A DNA stretch of 50,052 nucleotides from Metaruminococcus_A sp964607135 (GTDB lineage: Bacteria; Bacillota; Clostridia; Oscillospirales; Ruminococcaceae), in assembly GCA_964607135.1 (NCBI GenBank), contig CAZSIV010000015.1, positions 1 to 50,052 on the forward strand, written 5' to 3'. Below are positions 23,697 to 31,759 of this stretch, in pieces. A program made the position numbers and the translations under genes. Below the pieces are notes generated by a model, which had not been told where the DNA came from, did not search any database, and was given only the letters and a program-made list of their open reading frames with translations. The first letter of the stretch is position 1. Each line of letters begins with the position of its first letter.

Positions 23697-24060
23697 TCAC
23701 CTTTCCTTTGTGAGACGCTGTTGCCGCTTTAGTTCCTCCGGCACATCCGGCGGGATGCGGTCAACCAATCGTTGAATGTCCTGCAATTCACTTTCCAGCT
23801 TCGCCCGTTCCATGCGGTCTTTCATTTTGCCGCTTTCGCCGGCTCTGGCTCTCGCTTCCAGCTTTTGATTTTCTTCCAGCAGATCATTTATCGTGACCTT
23901 GTATTTTTTGAGCTGCCCGGAGAAGTTCTCCATTTGCAGAAACCATTTTTTCAGCATGGCAAGGGTGCTCTCTTTTTCTTCCCGGCGTTCAGCAGGGGAA
24001 TACCGCGGACAGTATGTATACATCACAGGGATGTGTCTTGCCTGTTCTCGCTTTAGACAT
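23697..24060 (-). pseudogene. Coiled-coil C-terminal fragment, possible mobilization-protein relic
   Basis: The frame (open back to 24170, but overlapping the ferredoxin gene there) encodes a charged coiled coil (VTINDLLEENQKLEARARAG, then ERAKLESELQDIQRLVDRIP) ending in LKRQQRLTKER. Such tails occur at the C-terminus of plasmid/ICE relaxases (Mob type), but no relaxase catalytic domain is present, and no ribosome binding site precedes a likely start. It lies just upstream, on the same strand, of the broken element gene at 23455-23620. I read it as the 3' remnant of a mob gene; it could also be a small orphan protein. Confidence 0.4.
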
Positions 24061-24065
24061 AAGAA

Positions 24066-24094
24066 AAAACGCCGGTTAGAAAAACCGGCGTTTT
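24066..24094. terminator. Terminator of the ferredoxin gene
   Basis: AAAACGCCGGTT (24066-24077) pairs with AACCGGCGTTTT (24083-24094), loop AGAAA; on the minus strand a T-run follows. It begins 13 bases after the ferredoxin stop. Confidence 0.85.
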
Positions 24095-24106
24095 CCTTTG
24101 AAACGA

Positions 24107-24280
24107 TTAGTCCTGCGGATTCGGAGCAGAAACCGGGCAGGTACCGGCACACGCGCCGCAGTCGATGCAAGTATCGGCGTCGATCACGTATTTACCATCA
24201 CCAGCGGAGATGGCGGATACCGGACATTCTGCCTCGCACGCGCCACAGCCGATGCACTCGTCGCTAATTACATATGCCAT
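24107..24280 (-). CDS. 2[4Fe-4S] ferredoxin
   Basis: This 57-residue clostridial-type ferredoxin has two complete CxxCxxCxxxCP motifs (Cys 9, 12, 15, 19 and 38, 41, 44, 48), each binding one [4Fe-4S] cluster. It is a low-potential electron carrier in the cytoplasm of anaerobes. The ATG at 24280 follows AAGGAGGTG by 7 bases. It has its own promoter (24328-24355) and terminator, so it is probably transcribed alone, although the ricT cluster lies upstream on the same strand. Confidence 0.97.
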   Translation of the reverse strand: MAYVISDECIGCGACEAECPVSAISAGDGKYVIDADTCIDCGACAGTCPVSAPNPQD

Positions 24281-24327
24281 TGAAAGCACCTCCTTCAGAT
24301 TTGCCCTTGTTAAGTGAGGGTATTATC

Positions 24328-24355
24328 ATTGTAACATATTTTCGCAAAAAATCAA
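24328..24355 (-). promoter_or_regulatory. Promoter of the ferredoxin gene
   Basis: On the minus strand, TTGATT (24355-24350), a 16-base spacer and TACAAT (24333-24328). Confidence 0.6.
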
Positions 24356-24371
24356 TATAAAACCGCAAGTT

Positions 24372-25238
24372 TTACTTTTCTGTTTTCGGCGTTTCCTTCA
24401 CATCTTTTTTCTCCCCCTTGTGGGGCCGGTCGCGCAGGGATTTTACCTGCTCCCGCGTGTAGACCCCCGGCGCTGCATCGGGATTTGCCGCCAGCTGTAC
24501 CTTCAGTTTTCCTGTTAAGAGGTTGACGTCGGTCACTGTCCCTTTCCCGTCCGGAGTCATCACCTGCGCGCCCTGTTTAGGCGTGAGCTTGAGGAGGTGT
24601 TCATAAGCGTCCTGCTCATGCTTGAGACAGCACATCAGCCGCCCGCAGGTTCCCGAAATTTTGACCGGATTTAAGGAAAGGCCCTGCTCCTTCGCCATTT
24701 TGATCGAGACCGGCTGGAATTCGTCCAAAAAAGTGGAGCAGCAGAAGGGCCGCCCGCAGATACCAAGGCCCCCGATCATCTTCGATTCGTCCCGCACACC
24801 GATCTGCCGCAGCTCGATCCGGGTGCGGAATACCGATGCGAGGTCTTTGACCAGCTCCCGGAAATCGACCCGCCCATCTGCGGTAAAGTAAAAGAGGATT
24901 TTATTCCCGTCAAAGGTGTACTCCACGTCGACGAGCTTCATCTCCAGCTGGTGCTTGGCGATCTTCTCCTGGCAGATTTTAAAAGCGTCCCGCTGTTTTT
25001 TTCGGTTTTGCTCCACAACAGCGAGATCTTTTTCGGTGGCCATTCGCACAACCGGCTTGAGCGGAAGGACAACTTTGTCGTCGCCCACGATGCTGTTGCC
25101 AATCATGACGAGACCGCACTCCATACCGCGGGCGGTCTCGACAATGACATGATCCCCCTTCTTGATCTTCATCCCCGAGGGGGCGAAATAATATATTTTT
25201 CCCACGTCCTTAAACCGGACTCCGATGATTTCAGCCAT
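24372..25238 (-). CDS. ricT: PSP1-domain protein RicT (YaaT)
   Basis: The 288-residue protein matches the PSP1/YaaT family. The conserved core has DGRVDFRELVKDLASVFRTR, IGVRDESKMIGGLGICGRPF, CCSTFLDEFQPVSIKMAK and GRLMCCLKHE, a cysteine-rich block that binds [4Fe-4S] clusters in the RicAFT complex of Bacillus, where it guides RNase Y and affects sporulation and competence. The tail is lysine-rich. The ATG at 25238 follows GGAGAGG closely (3 bases from the last G); the ATG at 25250 has no clear site. Gene order darA-holB-ricT is the one known from Bacillus. RicA (YmcA) and RicF (YlbF) are not in the window. Confidence 0.93.
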   Translation of the reverse strand: MAEIIGVRFKDVGKIYYFAPSGMKIKKGDHVIVETARGMECGLVMIGNSIVGDDKVVLPLKPVVRMATEKDLAVVEQNRKKQRDAFKICQEKIAKHQLEMKLVDVEYTFDGNKILFYFTADGRVDFRELVKDLASVFRTRIELRQIGVRDESKMIGGLGICGRPFCCSTFLDEFQPVSIKMAKEQGLSLNPVKISGTCGRLMCCLKHEQDAYEHLLKLTPKQGAQVMTPDGKGTVTDVNLLTGKLKVQLAANPDAAPGVYTREQVKSLRDRPHKGEKKDVKETPKTEK

Positions 25239-25348
25239 GAACCTCTCCATACGATACGAAGCCTTTGAAAAAGGCTGTAAAGCAACGGCCTTTTAAGCCC
25301 GTATTCGTTTCCTTTCTTTCCATTTTTATCCGGATTTTCCCGCCTTCG

Positions 25349-26386
25349 TCAGTTCTTCGCAGATATGCCGATCAGCGAGCTGGTCACCCAGGCCGAAAGG
25401 AGCGGCACATTTGCGTTTGCATCCAAGTCTTTGATCGCCTTGGAGACAACGCGGATCTTTTCCAACAGCTGCTTGGTGGTAAACCCGCCGATCAAAGCGG
25501 TAGCCGCCTCTTTCGATCCTGCGATCAGCCGCTTGCCGCCCGATTTCAGGACGGCCGCATCCCGGAAACGCTCAAAAAGGGCCTCCAGGAAGGCGCGGTA
25601 AAGCTGCTTGTCGTTCGAAATTTTCCCAAGGGAGGAGAGCATCCCATACTCCTGGCGCTTTGAAAGCATCAAGCAGAAATCGTCCGGCGAAACGGGAAGA
25701 TCCCCGGCGGCCAGAAGCGACAGCCCCTTCCCGATGTTGCCGCCGCAGGCGGCAGCGGCCTTTCGGGCGGTCTCCGGCGGGACGCCGCCCAGCGTCTCCA
25801 GCGCCTGGGCGCATTCCCCCTCCGCCACCGGAAAGATCCCGACCGGAATGCAGCGGGAGAGGATGGTGGGGAGGACGTGGCTGCGGTCGTCCGCGGTCAG
25901 CAGGATCACCAGATGCGCGGGCGGCTCCTCCAAAAGCTTGAGCAGCGCGTTTGCGGCCGAAGCCTGCATCCTCTGGCAGTCGCTGATGAGATAAACCTTT
26001 TTTTCCCCATCGTTCGGATAAATCGGCGCATCCGCCTTCAGCTTCCGGATATTGGCGACCGTCAGCTCGTTCTTTTCGGCCGTTCCGGAAAGGATTGTCA
26101 GATCAGGATGGGCGCCTGCATCCATCTTTTTGCAGCTCGGGCAGCTTCCGCAGGGATGCGTTTTCCCCCCGCATAAAATCGCCTTGGCAAAATAGGCGGA
26201 AATCGCCCGTTTGCCAAGGCCCTTTTCTCCGTAAAACAGATACGCGTGATTCAGCCGGCCGCTGTTTGCCGCCCTGTCGATGAGCTCCACGACAGAGGTA
26301 TTGCCATAAATCATTTCAATCGCCATAAGATACAAATATTGCACAAGCAGGGCGCTTTGGCTTCCCGCTGCGCCCGCCTTGTACAT
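25349..26386 (-). CDS. holB: DNA polymerase III delta-prime subunit
   Basis: This protein (345 residues from the chosen start) is the delta-prime subunit of the clamp loader. NHAYLFYGEKGLGKRAIS holds a P-loop of the GxxGxGK type; four cysteines in CGGKTHPCGSCPSC form the zinc module; LLKLLEEPPAHLVILLTADD and LSRCIPV (an SRC motif) follow. Homologs begin close to MAIEMIYGNTS (26326), which has no ribosome binding site. The ATG at 26386 overlaps the stop of a 9-codon open frame (TAATG) that does have one (AAAGGAACGATACC), so coupled initiation there is preferred, but the start is uncertain. Upstream is darA, downstream ricT. Confidence 0.9.
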   Translation of the reverse strand: MYKAGAAGSQSALLVQYLYLMAIEMIYGNTSVVELIDRAANSGRLNHAYLFYGEKGLGKRAISAYFAKAILCGGKTHPCGSCPSCKKMDAGAHPDLTILSGTAEKNELTVANIRKLKADAPIYPNDGEKKVYLISDCQRMQASAANALLKLLEEPPAHLVILLTADDRSHVLPTILSRCIPVGIFPVAEGECAQALETLGGVPPETARKAAAACGGNIGKGLSLLAAGDLPVSPDDFCLMLSKRQEYGMLSSLGKISNDKQLYRAFLEALFERFRDAAVLKSGGKRLIAGSKEAATALIGGFTTKQLLEKIRVVSKAIKDLDANANVPLLSAWVTSSLIGISAKN

Positions 26387-26415
26387 TACGCCCGCTCTGT
26401 CTGAACAAAGCGCAT
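26386..26415 (-). promoter_or_regulatory. Nine-codon upstream open frame coupled to holB
   Basis: ATG at 26415 with AAGAAAGGAAC upstream encodes MRFVQTERA and stops in TAATG, where the holB frame offers an ATG. This looks like a leader for translational coupling. A small hairpin CCGTTT-TTC-AAACGG (26435-26449) precedes it. Confidence 0.45.
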
Positions 26416-26577
26416 GGTATCGTTCCTTTCTTCCGTTTTTCAAACGGTTTCCATCCTGTCAAGAATCAACATCCCCAGCGGCGCTGTCCCACGCTGTGCG
26501 TTAGAACCTGGGAAACGCAGGCAGAGACGATTTTACCTTCTGGGCCGAACATTCTTATCGGTCAATGGCACATTCCG

Positions 26578-26901
26578 TCAGATTTTTTCAAAACGCTCTA
26601 CATTCAAAACAAAGATTGTCGCGCCGCCTACCGTGACCTCGACCGGCAGAGACGAATAAACGCCGACACCGTACATCGCAGAGGAAGGGGCCATCTGGGT
26701 GCGCCGCTTGCTGTGCTTGGAAATGACCTCAACCGCCTCGTCCACCTTATCGTCCTCGGTTCCGATCATGAAGGTGGTATTTCCCGCCATCAGGAAACCG
26801 CCGGTCGAAGCGATTTTGGTCGCGAAAAACCCCGCCTTGGTCAATGCCGAAGAGACGATGTGGCTGTCGTCGTTGCTGACGATTGCATAAATCATTTTCA
26901 T
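26578..26901 (-). CDS. darA: Cyclic-di-AMP receptor PstA/DarA (DUF970)
   Basis: The 107-residue PII-like protein binds cyclic di-AMP as a trimer. The N-terminus MKMIYAIVSNDDSHIVSSAL, the loop AGFFATKIASTGGFLMAGNTTF and GTEDDKVDEAVEVI match the family. Its output target is still unclear in Firmicutes; its fixed position before holB suggests a link to DNA replication or repair. The ATG follows GGGAG by 9 bases. It is preceded on the same strand by the decarboxylase gene, as in Bacillus where yaaO, tmk and darA are neighbours; tmk and yaaR are missing here. Confidence 0.95.
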   Translation of the reverse strand: MKMIYAIVSNDDSHIVSSALTKAGFFATKIASTGGFLMAGNTTFMIGTEDDKVDEAVEVISKHSKRRTQMAPSSAMYGVGVYSSLPVEVTVGGATIFVLNVERFEKI

Positions 26902-26986
26902 ACGTTGTCACTCCCTGTTCTCAAATTGACGGCTGTCCGCCGCCTTTTAGAGCTCCATCCGCAGCGGCGGTGGATTCCTGTCTTTA

Positions 26987-28291
26987 TCATACCACTTTCA
27001 GTGCTGAAATTCCAGCCTTTTTTAAAAGTTTTTGGCAGGCTTCGTCAATCCGCTCCCCGGCGACGACGACCGCCACGCCGGGCGGGCAGAGGATTCTGTT
27101 TTCGGCGGCGACCCTCCCGCAGATTTCGTCGACCGAAAGCTCCTTTGACGGCGCGAAAACTGCATCCCGCGGCGTCATCACCCGCTCGGGCTGGGGCGGC
27201 GCTTCCAGCCGCTCAGTCCGGTATTCCCCGTCCGGCTCGAAAGCCTCGATCGCCCGCTCCAGCTGTTCAAACTCCACCTCGCCGTTGAAGGGGGTCGGCA
27301 TCAGCACCGCCGTCTCAGCCGCCGCGTAATCGCATTCGATTCCATGCGCCCGCAAAAAGGCCGCAAGGTCTCCATCATAGCCTTTCGGCGCGCCTGCGAG
27401 GGAAAGGCGGGCCGGCTCGCTGTCAAAGACAAAAAGTCCCCGCTTCGCGGCTTTTTTCCGCAGCCTGTTAAGACGGCCCGCCAGTGCGGCGAACTCCATG
27501 CGGGCGGCTGTTTCGAGGTAATCCGCGCAGACGTCAAGCGAATGCATGATAAGGTAAGACGGGCTGGTGGAGCCGAAGAGGGCCATCGCCGATTTGAGCT
27601 CCTCCGCCGTAAAATCCCCCGCAGCGTGGAGGAGCGCTCCCCCGGTCAGCGCTGGCAGGGTCTTATGGGCCCCATCGCAGCAGAGCGTCGCCCCCTGTGC
27701 GAGCGGATGACAATCCTCCGGCAGAAACTTGAGATGCGCGCCATGGGCGTTGTCCACTAAAAGGGGGAGCCCCCGCTTTTTGCAGACCGAGGCAATCCCG
27801 CCGATGTCCGAAAGCATCCCGAAATAATCGGGGCTGGTGAGGTAAACGGCATCTGCCGATTGTTCTGCCAGCGCCTGCTCCACCTGCTCCGGCGAAACCG
27901 CGCCGCTGACCCCAAACCGGTCGTACGGCTTCGGGTAAACCCAGACGGGTTCAATGTCGAGCAGCACGCAGGCGTTGACGAAGGTGACGTGGGTATTCCG
28001 GGCAGCGAGGATCCTCCGCAGGCCGTATTTCCGCTTTGCGGCGGCCAGCATCCCTTGGATGCAGAGGGTCGTCCCCCCGGCGCTGAGGACGGTTGCCCCG
28101 CTGCCGTAGAGCCGCTCGAACCGCCTTTCCGTCTCCCGGATCACCCCCTGCGCATGGTAGAGGGAATCCGCCCCGGTGATCTCGGTGATGTCGTAAGCCC
28201 CGTCGAGCAGGAATCTCCCTTTGTGTCCCGGCATATAGAACCGGGCGGGGCCGTTCTTTTTGTTTTGCGCCAAAAATTCGGTGAGTGTCAT
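26987..28291 (-). CDS. Orn/Lys/Arg decarboxylase family protein (YaaO-like)
   Basis: This 434-residue PLP enzyme belongs to fold type I basic amino acid decarboxylases. RFYMPGHKGR near the N-terminus, LSAGGTTLCIQGMLAA, LLVDNAHGAHLKF and the PLP-lysine motif CDGAHKTLPALTGGALLH are diagnostic. The short C-terminal domain and lack of a wing domain fit the YaaO/SpeA-like subgroup. It would make a polyamine precursor (cadaverine, putrescine or agmatine), but which amino acid is used cannot be told. The ATG at 28291 follows AGGATGG by 5 bases; an ATG three codons earlier overlaps the site. Context: first gene of the darA-holB-ricT group. Confidence 0.9.
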   Translation of the reverse strand: MTLTEFLAQNKKNGPARFYMPGHKGRFLLDGAYDITEITGADSLYHAQGVIRETERRFERLYGSGATVLSAGGTTLCIQGMLAAAKRKYGLRRILAARNTHVTFVNACVLLDIEPVWVYPKPYDRFGVSGAVSPEQVEQALAEQSADAVYLTSPDYFGMLSDIGGIASVCKKRGLPLLVDNAHGAHLKFLPEDCHPLAQGATLCCDGAHKTLPALTGGALLHAAGDFTAEELKSAMALFGSTSPSYLIMHSLDVCADYLETAARMEFAALAGRLNRLRKKAAKRGLFVFDSEPARLSLAGAPKGYDGDLAAFLRAHGIECDYAAAETAVLMPTPFNGEVEFEQLERAIEAFEPDGEYRTERLEAPPQPERVMTPRDAVFAPSKELSVDEICGRVAAENRILCPPGVAVVVAGERIDEACQKLLKKAGISALKVV

Positions 28292-28487
28292 CGAATCCAT
28301 CCTGTCCAGTTGATTTGCAGCCGTAAACGGCCGAAAGCCGCTCTTTGGGGTTCAGTGAGAGGGCAGTGCCCGCCGAATCATTAAAGGGGGATTCCCGAAT
28401 GGGGAGAGAACTGCCCTTTATTAAACTGTCGTCTCTGACGCCCATTTTTCCAGGGCTTCAGGCAGCTTCCGCCCGATCCCCGCCGTG

Positions 28488-29522
28488 TTATTCCGCCCCT
28501 TCGATGATCCCGCCGCCCAGGACATAATCCCCGTCGTAGAAAACGGCCGACTGTCCCTTTGCGACCACCCGGTGGGGCTGGTCCAGCCGCACTTCGGCGC
28601 GGCCTCCCGCGCAGACGACCTCCGCCGGGACAGGCTGAGCCGCTGAACGGAGCTTCACTCCCGCCCGGAAGCGTTCCGGGAACGGCTTTCCGTCCGGGGC
28701 CGTCAGCTCGCCGAGGAGGACGGTGCGGATCAGATCCTCCCCGCCGCGGGCGAGGTAGATTTTGTTCTCCACCGGGTCGATCTCCCGGATGAAGACTGGC
28801 TCCCCCAGCGCGATCCCCAGCCGTTTCCGCTGGCCGACCGTGTAGTGGAAGATCCCCCGGTGTGTTCCGCAGACCGCCCCGTCCGGGGAGATGAATTCAC
28901 CCTCCGGAGAGGGGCCGAGCCGCCGCTCGATGAACCCCGCGTAATCGTTGTCCGGGATAAAGCAGATCTCCTGGCTGTCCGGCTTGTTTGCCGCGGCGAG
29001 GCCGGCTCGTTCCGCAGCGGCCCGCACCTCCGGCTTGTCCATCGCCGCGAGGGGGAGGAGAAGGCGGGGAAGAACGTCCTGCCCGAGCCGGTAGAGCATG
29101 TAGGATTGATCCCGCTTCGAGCAGGCCGCCCTTTTCAAAAGGGTTCTGCCGTCCCGTTCCTCCAGCCCCGCGTAATGGCCGGTGGCGAGCTTTTCATATC
29201 CCTCTTCCTCTGCGGTCTCCAGCAGGGCTTTGAATTTCACCGCGGGATTACAGCGGGTGCAGGGGTTCGGCGTCCGCCCCGCTTTGTAGGCCGCCATGAA
29301 ATAGGAGACGATCTCCGCCTCGAACCGCTCCGAACAGTCCTTGACAAACAGGGGGATATCCAAAGCGGCGGCGGCATCCGCTGCCGCCGCCACCGTTTCT
29401 TCGTGGGCCGGGGACATCTTTAAAACGACGCCTCCAACCTCATATCCGGCTCGTTTGAGCAGATAGGCGCAGGCCGAGCTGTCGACTCCGCCCGAAAGCG
29501 CCACCAGCACCCGCTTACTCAT
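28488..29522 (-). CDS. mnmA: tRNA-specific 2-thiouridylase MnmA
   Basis: The 344-residue enzyme puts sulfur on U34 of tRNA-Lys, -Glu and -Gln. The N-terminal ATP-pyrophosphatase loop SGGVDSS (10-16) and the two catalytic cysteines C88 (NPCTRC) and C187 (DSQEICFIPD) are all present, as is GHYAGLEERDGRTLLKRA. The C-terminal beta-barrel (VGQRKRLGIALGEPVFI) is complete. Sulfur comes from the NifS-type desulfurase encoded two genes upstream. It overlaps the nifU-like gene by 8 bases. CxxC in NPCTRCN is the usual bacterial form. Confidence 0.96.
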   Translation of the reverse strand: MSKRVLVALSGGVDSSACAYLLKRAGYEVGGVVLKMSPAHEETVAAAADAAAALDIPLFVKDCSERFEAEIVSYFMAAYKAGRTPNPCTRCNPAVKFKALLETAEEEGYEKLATGHYAGLEERDGRTLLKRAACSKRDQSYMLYRLGQDVLPRLLLPLAAMDKPEVRAAAERAGLAAANKPDSQEICFIPDNDYAGFIERRLGPSPEGEFISPDGAVCGTHRGIFHYTVGQRKRLGIALGEPVFIREIDPVENKIYLARGGEDLIRTVLLGELTAPDGKPFPERFRAGVKLRSAAQPVPAEVVCAGGRAEVRLDQPHRVVAKGQSAVFYDGDYVLGGGIIEGAE

Positions 29523-29946
29523 GCAGGTGACAGGCTTCGCACTCGCCGATGTCGCCGACGATCGGGAGCGGGTCGATCCCCTGGCGGGTGTAGTAGTCGC
29601 TCAAAGCCGCCTTGATCGCCTGCTCCGCCAGAACCGAGCAATGGATCTTGCTGGCCGGCAGACCGTCGAGCGCCTCGACCACCGCCTTGTTGGTCAGCTT
29701 GAGCGCGTCGTCGACACTCTTGCCTTTGATCATTTCGGTGGCGATCGAGCTGGTCGCAATCGCGGCGCCGCAGCCAAAGGTCTTAAACTTCACGTCTTCA
29801 ATCGTATTTCCGTTGATTTTCAGGAACATCTTCATGATATCCCCGCACTTGGCATTTCCAACCTCCCCGACGCCGTTTGCATCCTCGAGCTCCCCGACGT
29901 TGCGCGGATTGGAAAAATGGTCTAATACTTTATCGCTGTACAGCAT
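29515..29946 (-). CDS. nifU: Fe-S cluster scaffold NifU/IscU-like protein
   Basis: The 143-residue protein is an IscU-type scaffold on which Fe-S clusters are built. Cluster ligands C34 (AKCGD), C59 (FGCGAA) and C103 (IHCSVLA) are in place. Compared with E. coli IscU it has a C-terminal extension ending with two cysteines (GECEACHLHE), common in clostridial NifU-like proteins. The ATG at 29946 follows AAAGGAG by 11 bases; an in-frame upstream ATG (29988) would add residues not seen in the family. It lies between nifS and mnmA and overlaps mnmA. Confidence 0.94.
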   Translation of the reverse strand: MLYSDKVLDHFSNPRNVGELEDANGVGEVGNAKCGDIMKMFLKINGNTIEDVKFKTFGCGAAIATSSIATEMIKGKSVDDALKLTNKAVVEALDGLPASKIHCSVLAEQAIKAALSDYYTRQGIDPLPIVGDIGECEACHLHE

Positions 29947-30000
29947 AACACTGGTGCTCCTTTCGCAGTTTACATCTAATTGCTCCAAAAACCGGCGGGG

Positions 30001-31173
30001 CTATTTCCCGCCCTTCCAGACCGGGCTCATGTCGCGCAGGGTCTGGACGACCCCCGGCAGGACTTCGAGGATGTAATCCACGTCCTCGTCGGTGGTGTCG
30101 TCCCCCAGCGAGAGCCGGAGGGAACCGTGTGCGATTTCATGCGGCAGGCCGATGGCGAGCAGCACATGGGACGGGTCGAGCGAGCCGGAGGTACAGGCCG
30201 AACCCGACGAACCGCAGACCCCTTTCAGGTCAAGCCGGAGAAGGAGTGCTTCCCCCTCGACCGCCTCGAACGAAACGTTGACGTTGCCGCAGAGCCGTTT
30301 GACCGGGTCTCCGTTTAAGCGGGAAGCCGGGATTTTTAACATCCCTTCGATCAGCCGGTCGCGGAGCTTGGTCAGCCGCTCCGCCTTTGCACCGAGGCCT
30401 TTTACGGCGTCTTCGACCGCCTGGCCGAGCCCGACGATATAGGCGGTGTTTTCGGTGCCGCCCCGTTTGCCGCTCTCCTGTCCGCCGCCGTGCATGAAGT
30501 TGTCAATGACAACCCCCTTGCGGATGTAGAGCGCGCCGATCCCTTTGGGCGCGTGGATTTTATGCCCCGAAAGGGAGAGCAGGTCGATGTTCTGCTCCTT
30601 GACGTCGATCGCCAGGTTGCCGACCGCCTGCACTGCATCGGTGTGGAACAAAACGCCTTTGTCCCGGCAGATCTTCCCGATTTCGGCAACCGGCTGGATG
30701 GTGCCGATCTCGTTGTTCGCATACATGATGGTGACCAGCGCCGTATCCGGCCGGATCGCCTGCGCCACCTGTTCAGGGGAGACCAGCCCCATCCCGTCCA
30801 CCGGGAGGTAGGTGACCTCGAAACCCTGCTTTTCAAGGTATTCGCAGGTGTGGAGCACCGCATGGTGTTCGATGCTGCTGGTGACGATGTGTTTCTTCCC
30901 TTTGGCCGCGAGCCGGAGCGCCGCGCCCTTGATCGCCCAGTTGTCGCTCTCCGTCCCGCAGGAGGTAAAATAGATCTCCCGCGGCTCCGCGCCGAGGGCG
31001 GCGGCGACCTTTCCCCGCGCCTCTTCAATCGCCCGCTTGGCCGTCCGGGCGATGCTGTATACGCTGCTGGCGTTGCCGTAATGCTCCGTCAGGTAAGGCG
31101 TCATCGCGTTCAGAACGCTCTGCGAAACTTTAGTGGTCGCAGCGTTGTCCGCGTAGACAAAACGTTTCTCCAT
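30001..31173 (-). CDS. nifS: Cysteine desulfurase NifS/IscS
   Basis: The 390-residue PLP enzyme takes sulfur from cysteine and gives it to NifU and MnmA. Visible: YADNAATT at the N-terminus, the conserved histidine of SSIEHHAVL, K205 (SLSGHKIHAPKG) that binds PLP, and the mobile catalytic loop C327 (SSGSACTSG) followed by PSHVL. The ATG follows AAGGA. First gene of nifS-nifU-mnmA with a near-perfect promoter at 31223-31251. No IscR-type regulator gene is adjacent, and no operator could be identified. Confidence 0.96.
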   Translation of the reverse strand: MEKRFVYADNAATTKVSQSVLNAMTPYLTEHYGNASSVYSIARTAKRAIEEARGKVAAALGAEPREIYFTSCGTESDNWAIKGAALRLAAKGKKHIVTSSIEHHAVLHTCEYLEKQGFEVTYLPVDGMGLVSPEQVAQAIRPDTALVTIMYANNEIGTIQPVAEIGKICRDKGVLFHTDAVQAVGNLAIDVKEQNIDLLSLSGHKIHAPKGIGALYIRKGVVIDNFMHGGGQESGKRGGTENTAYIVGLGQAVEDAVKGLGAKAERLTKLRDRLIEGMLKIPASRLNGDPVKRLCGNVNVSFEAVEGEALLLRLDLKGVCGSSGSACTSGSLDPSHVLLAIGLPHEIAHGSLRLSLGDDTTDEDVDYILEVLPGVVQTLRDMSPVWKGGK

Positions 31174-31222
31174 AGGTCTCAGTCCTTCTTTGGATGAATA
31201 GAGGGTTTATTTTTACAGCTTT

Positions 31223-31251
31223 ATTATATACCATTTTAGTGTATAAATCAA
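31223..31251 (-). promoter_or_regulatory. Promoter of nifS-nifU-mnmA
   Basis: On the minus strand, TTGATT (31251-31246), a 17-base spacer and perfect TATAAT (31228-31223). Confidence 0.8.
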
Positions 31252-31274
31252 GTGGGGAGGGGAATATTTTGAAA

Positions 31275-31721
31275 TTATTTGTATTTCTGGCTCTCTGCCA
31301 CCGCCAGCGCGTCGCACCGCTCGTTTTCCGGGTGCCCGGCGTGCCCTTTGACCCAGACGTATTCCATCTCGTGCCGGGCGAGCAGGCCGAGGAGAGCTTC
31401 CCACAGGTCGGGGTTGAGGGCTTTGTCCTTTTTGTTCCGCATCCAGCCGTTTGCCCGCCATTTTTGGGCCCACCCCTGGGTGATGGCGTCCAGAACGTAT
31501 TTCGAATCGCTGTAAACCGTGACATGGCAGCGGAATTTCAGCGCGGAAAGCCCTTCGATCAGCGCGGTGAGCTCCATCCGGTTGTTGGTGGTCTGCGCCT
31601 CGCCGCCCGAGAGCTCCTTTGAAACGCCCCCGCAGCGCAGGATACAGCCCCAGCCGCCCGCGCCGGGATTCCCGCTGCACGCGCCGTCCGTAAAAAGTTC
31701 CACCCGTTTTAATTCTTCCAC
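31275..31721 (-). CDS. rnhA: Ribonuclease HI
   Basis: The 148-residue nuclease cuts RNA in RNA-DNA hybrids. The metal-binding residues are D12 (FTDGACSGNPG), E50 (NNRMELTALIEGL), D72 (YSDSKYV) and the late D in NERCDALA; the basic handle WRANGWMRNKKDK and the histidine in WVKGHAGH are present. The GTG at 31721 is preferred because AGAAGGGGCG lies 5 bases upstream; an ATG further up (31763) has no such site and would overlap the deaminase gene. It is transcribed with the dCMP deaminase gene. Confidence 0.94.
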   Translation of the reverse strand: MEELKRVELFTDGACSGNPGAGGWGCILRCGGVSKELSGGEAQTTNNRMELTALIEGLSALKFRCHVTVYSDSKYVLDAITQGWAQKWRANGWMRNKKDKALNPDLWEALLGLLARHEMEYVWVKGHAGHPENERCDALAVAESQKYK

Positions 31722-31759
31722 AAAAACGCCCCTTCTATCCGGGCGGCAGCCGCCCGTTT

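Noticed and set aside
23133..24106. An att direct repeat of the tRNA-Leu 3' end bounding the relic
   Set aside because: I looked for a second copy of the T-arm/acceptor sequence (GTTCAAGTCCTGTTACC) on the far side of the relic and found none.
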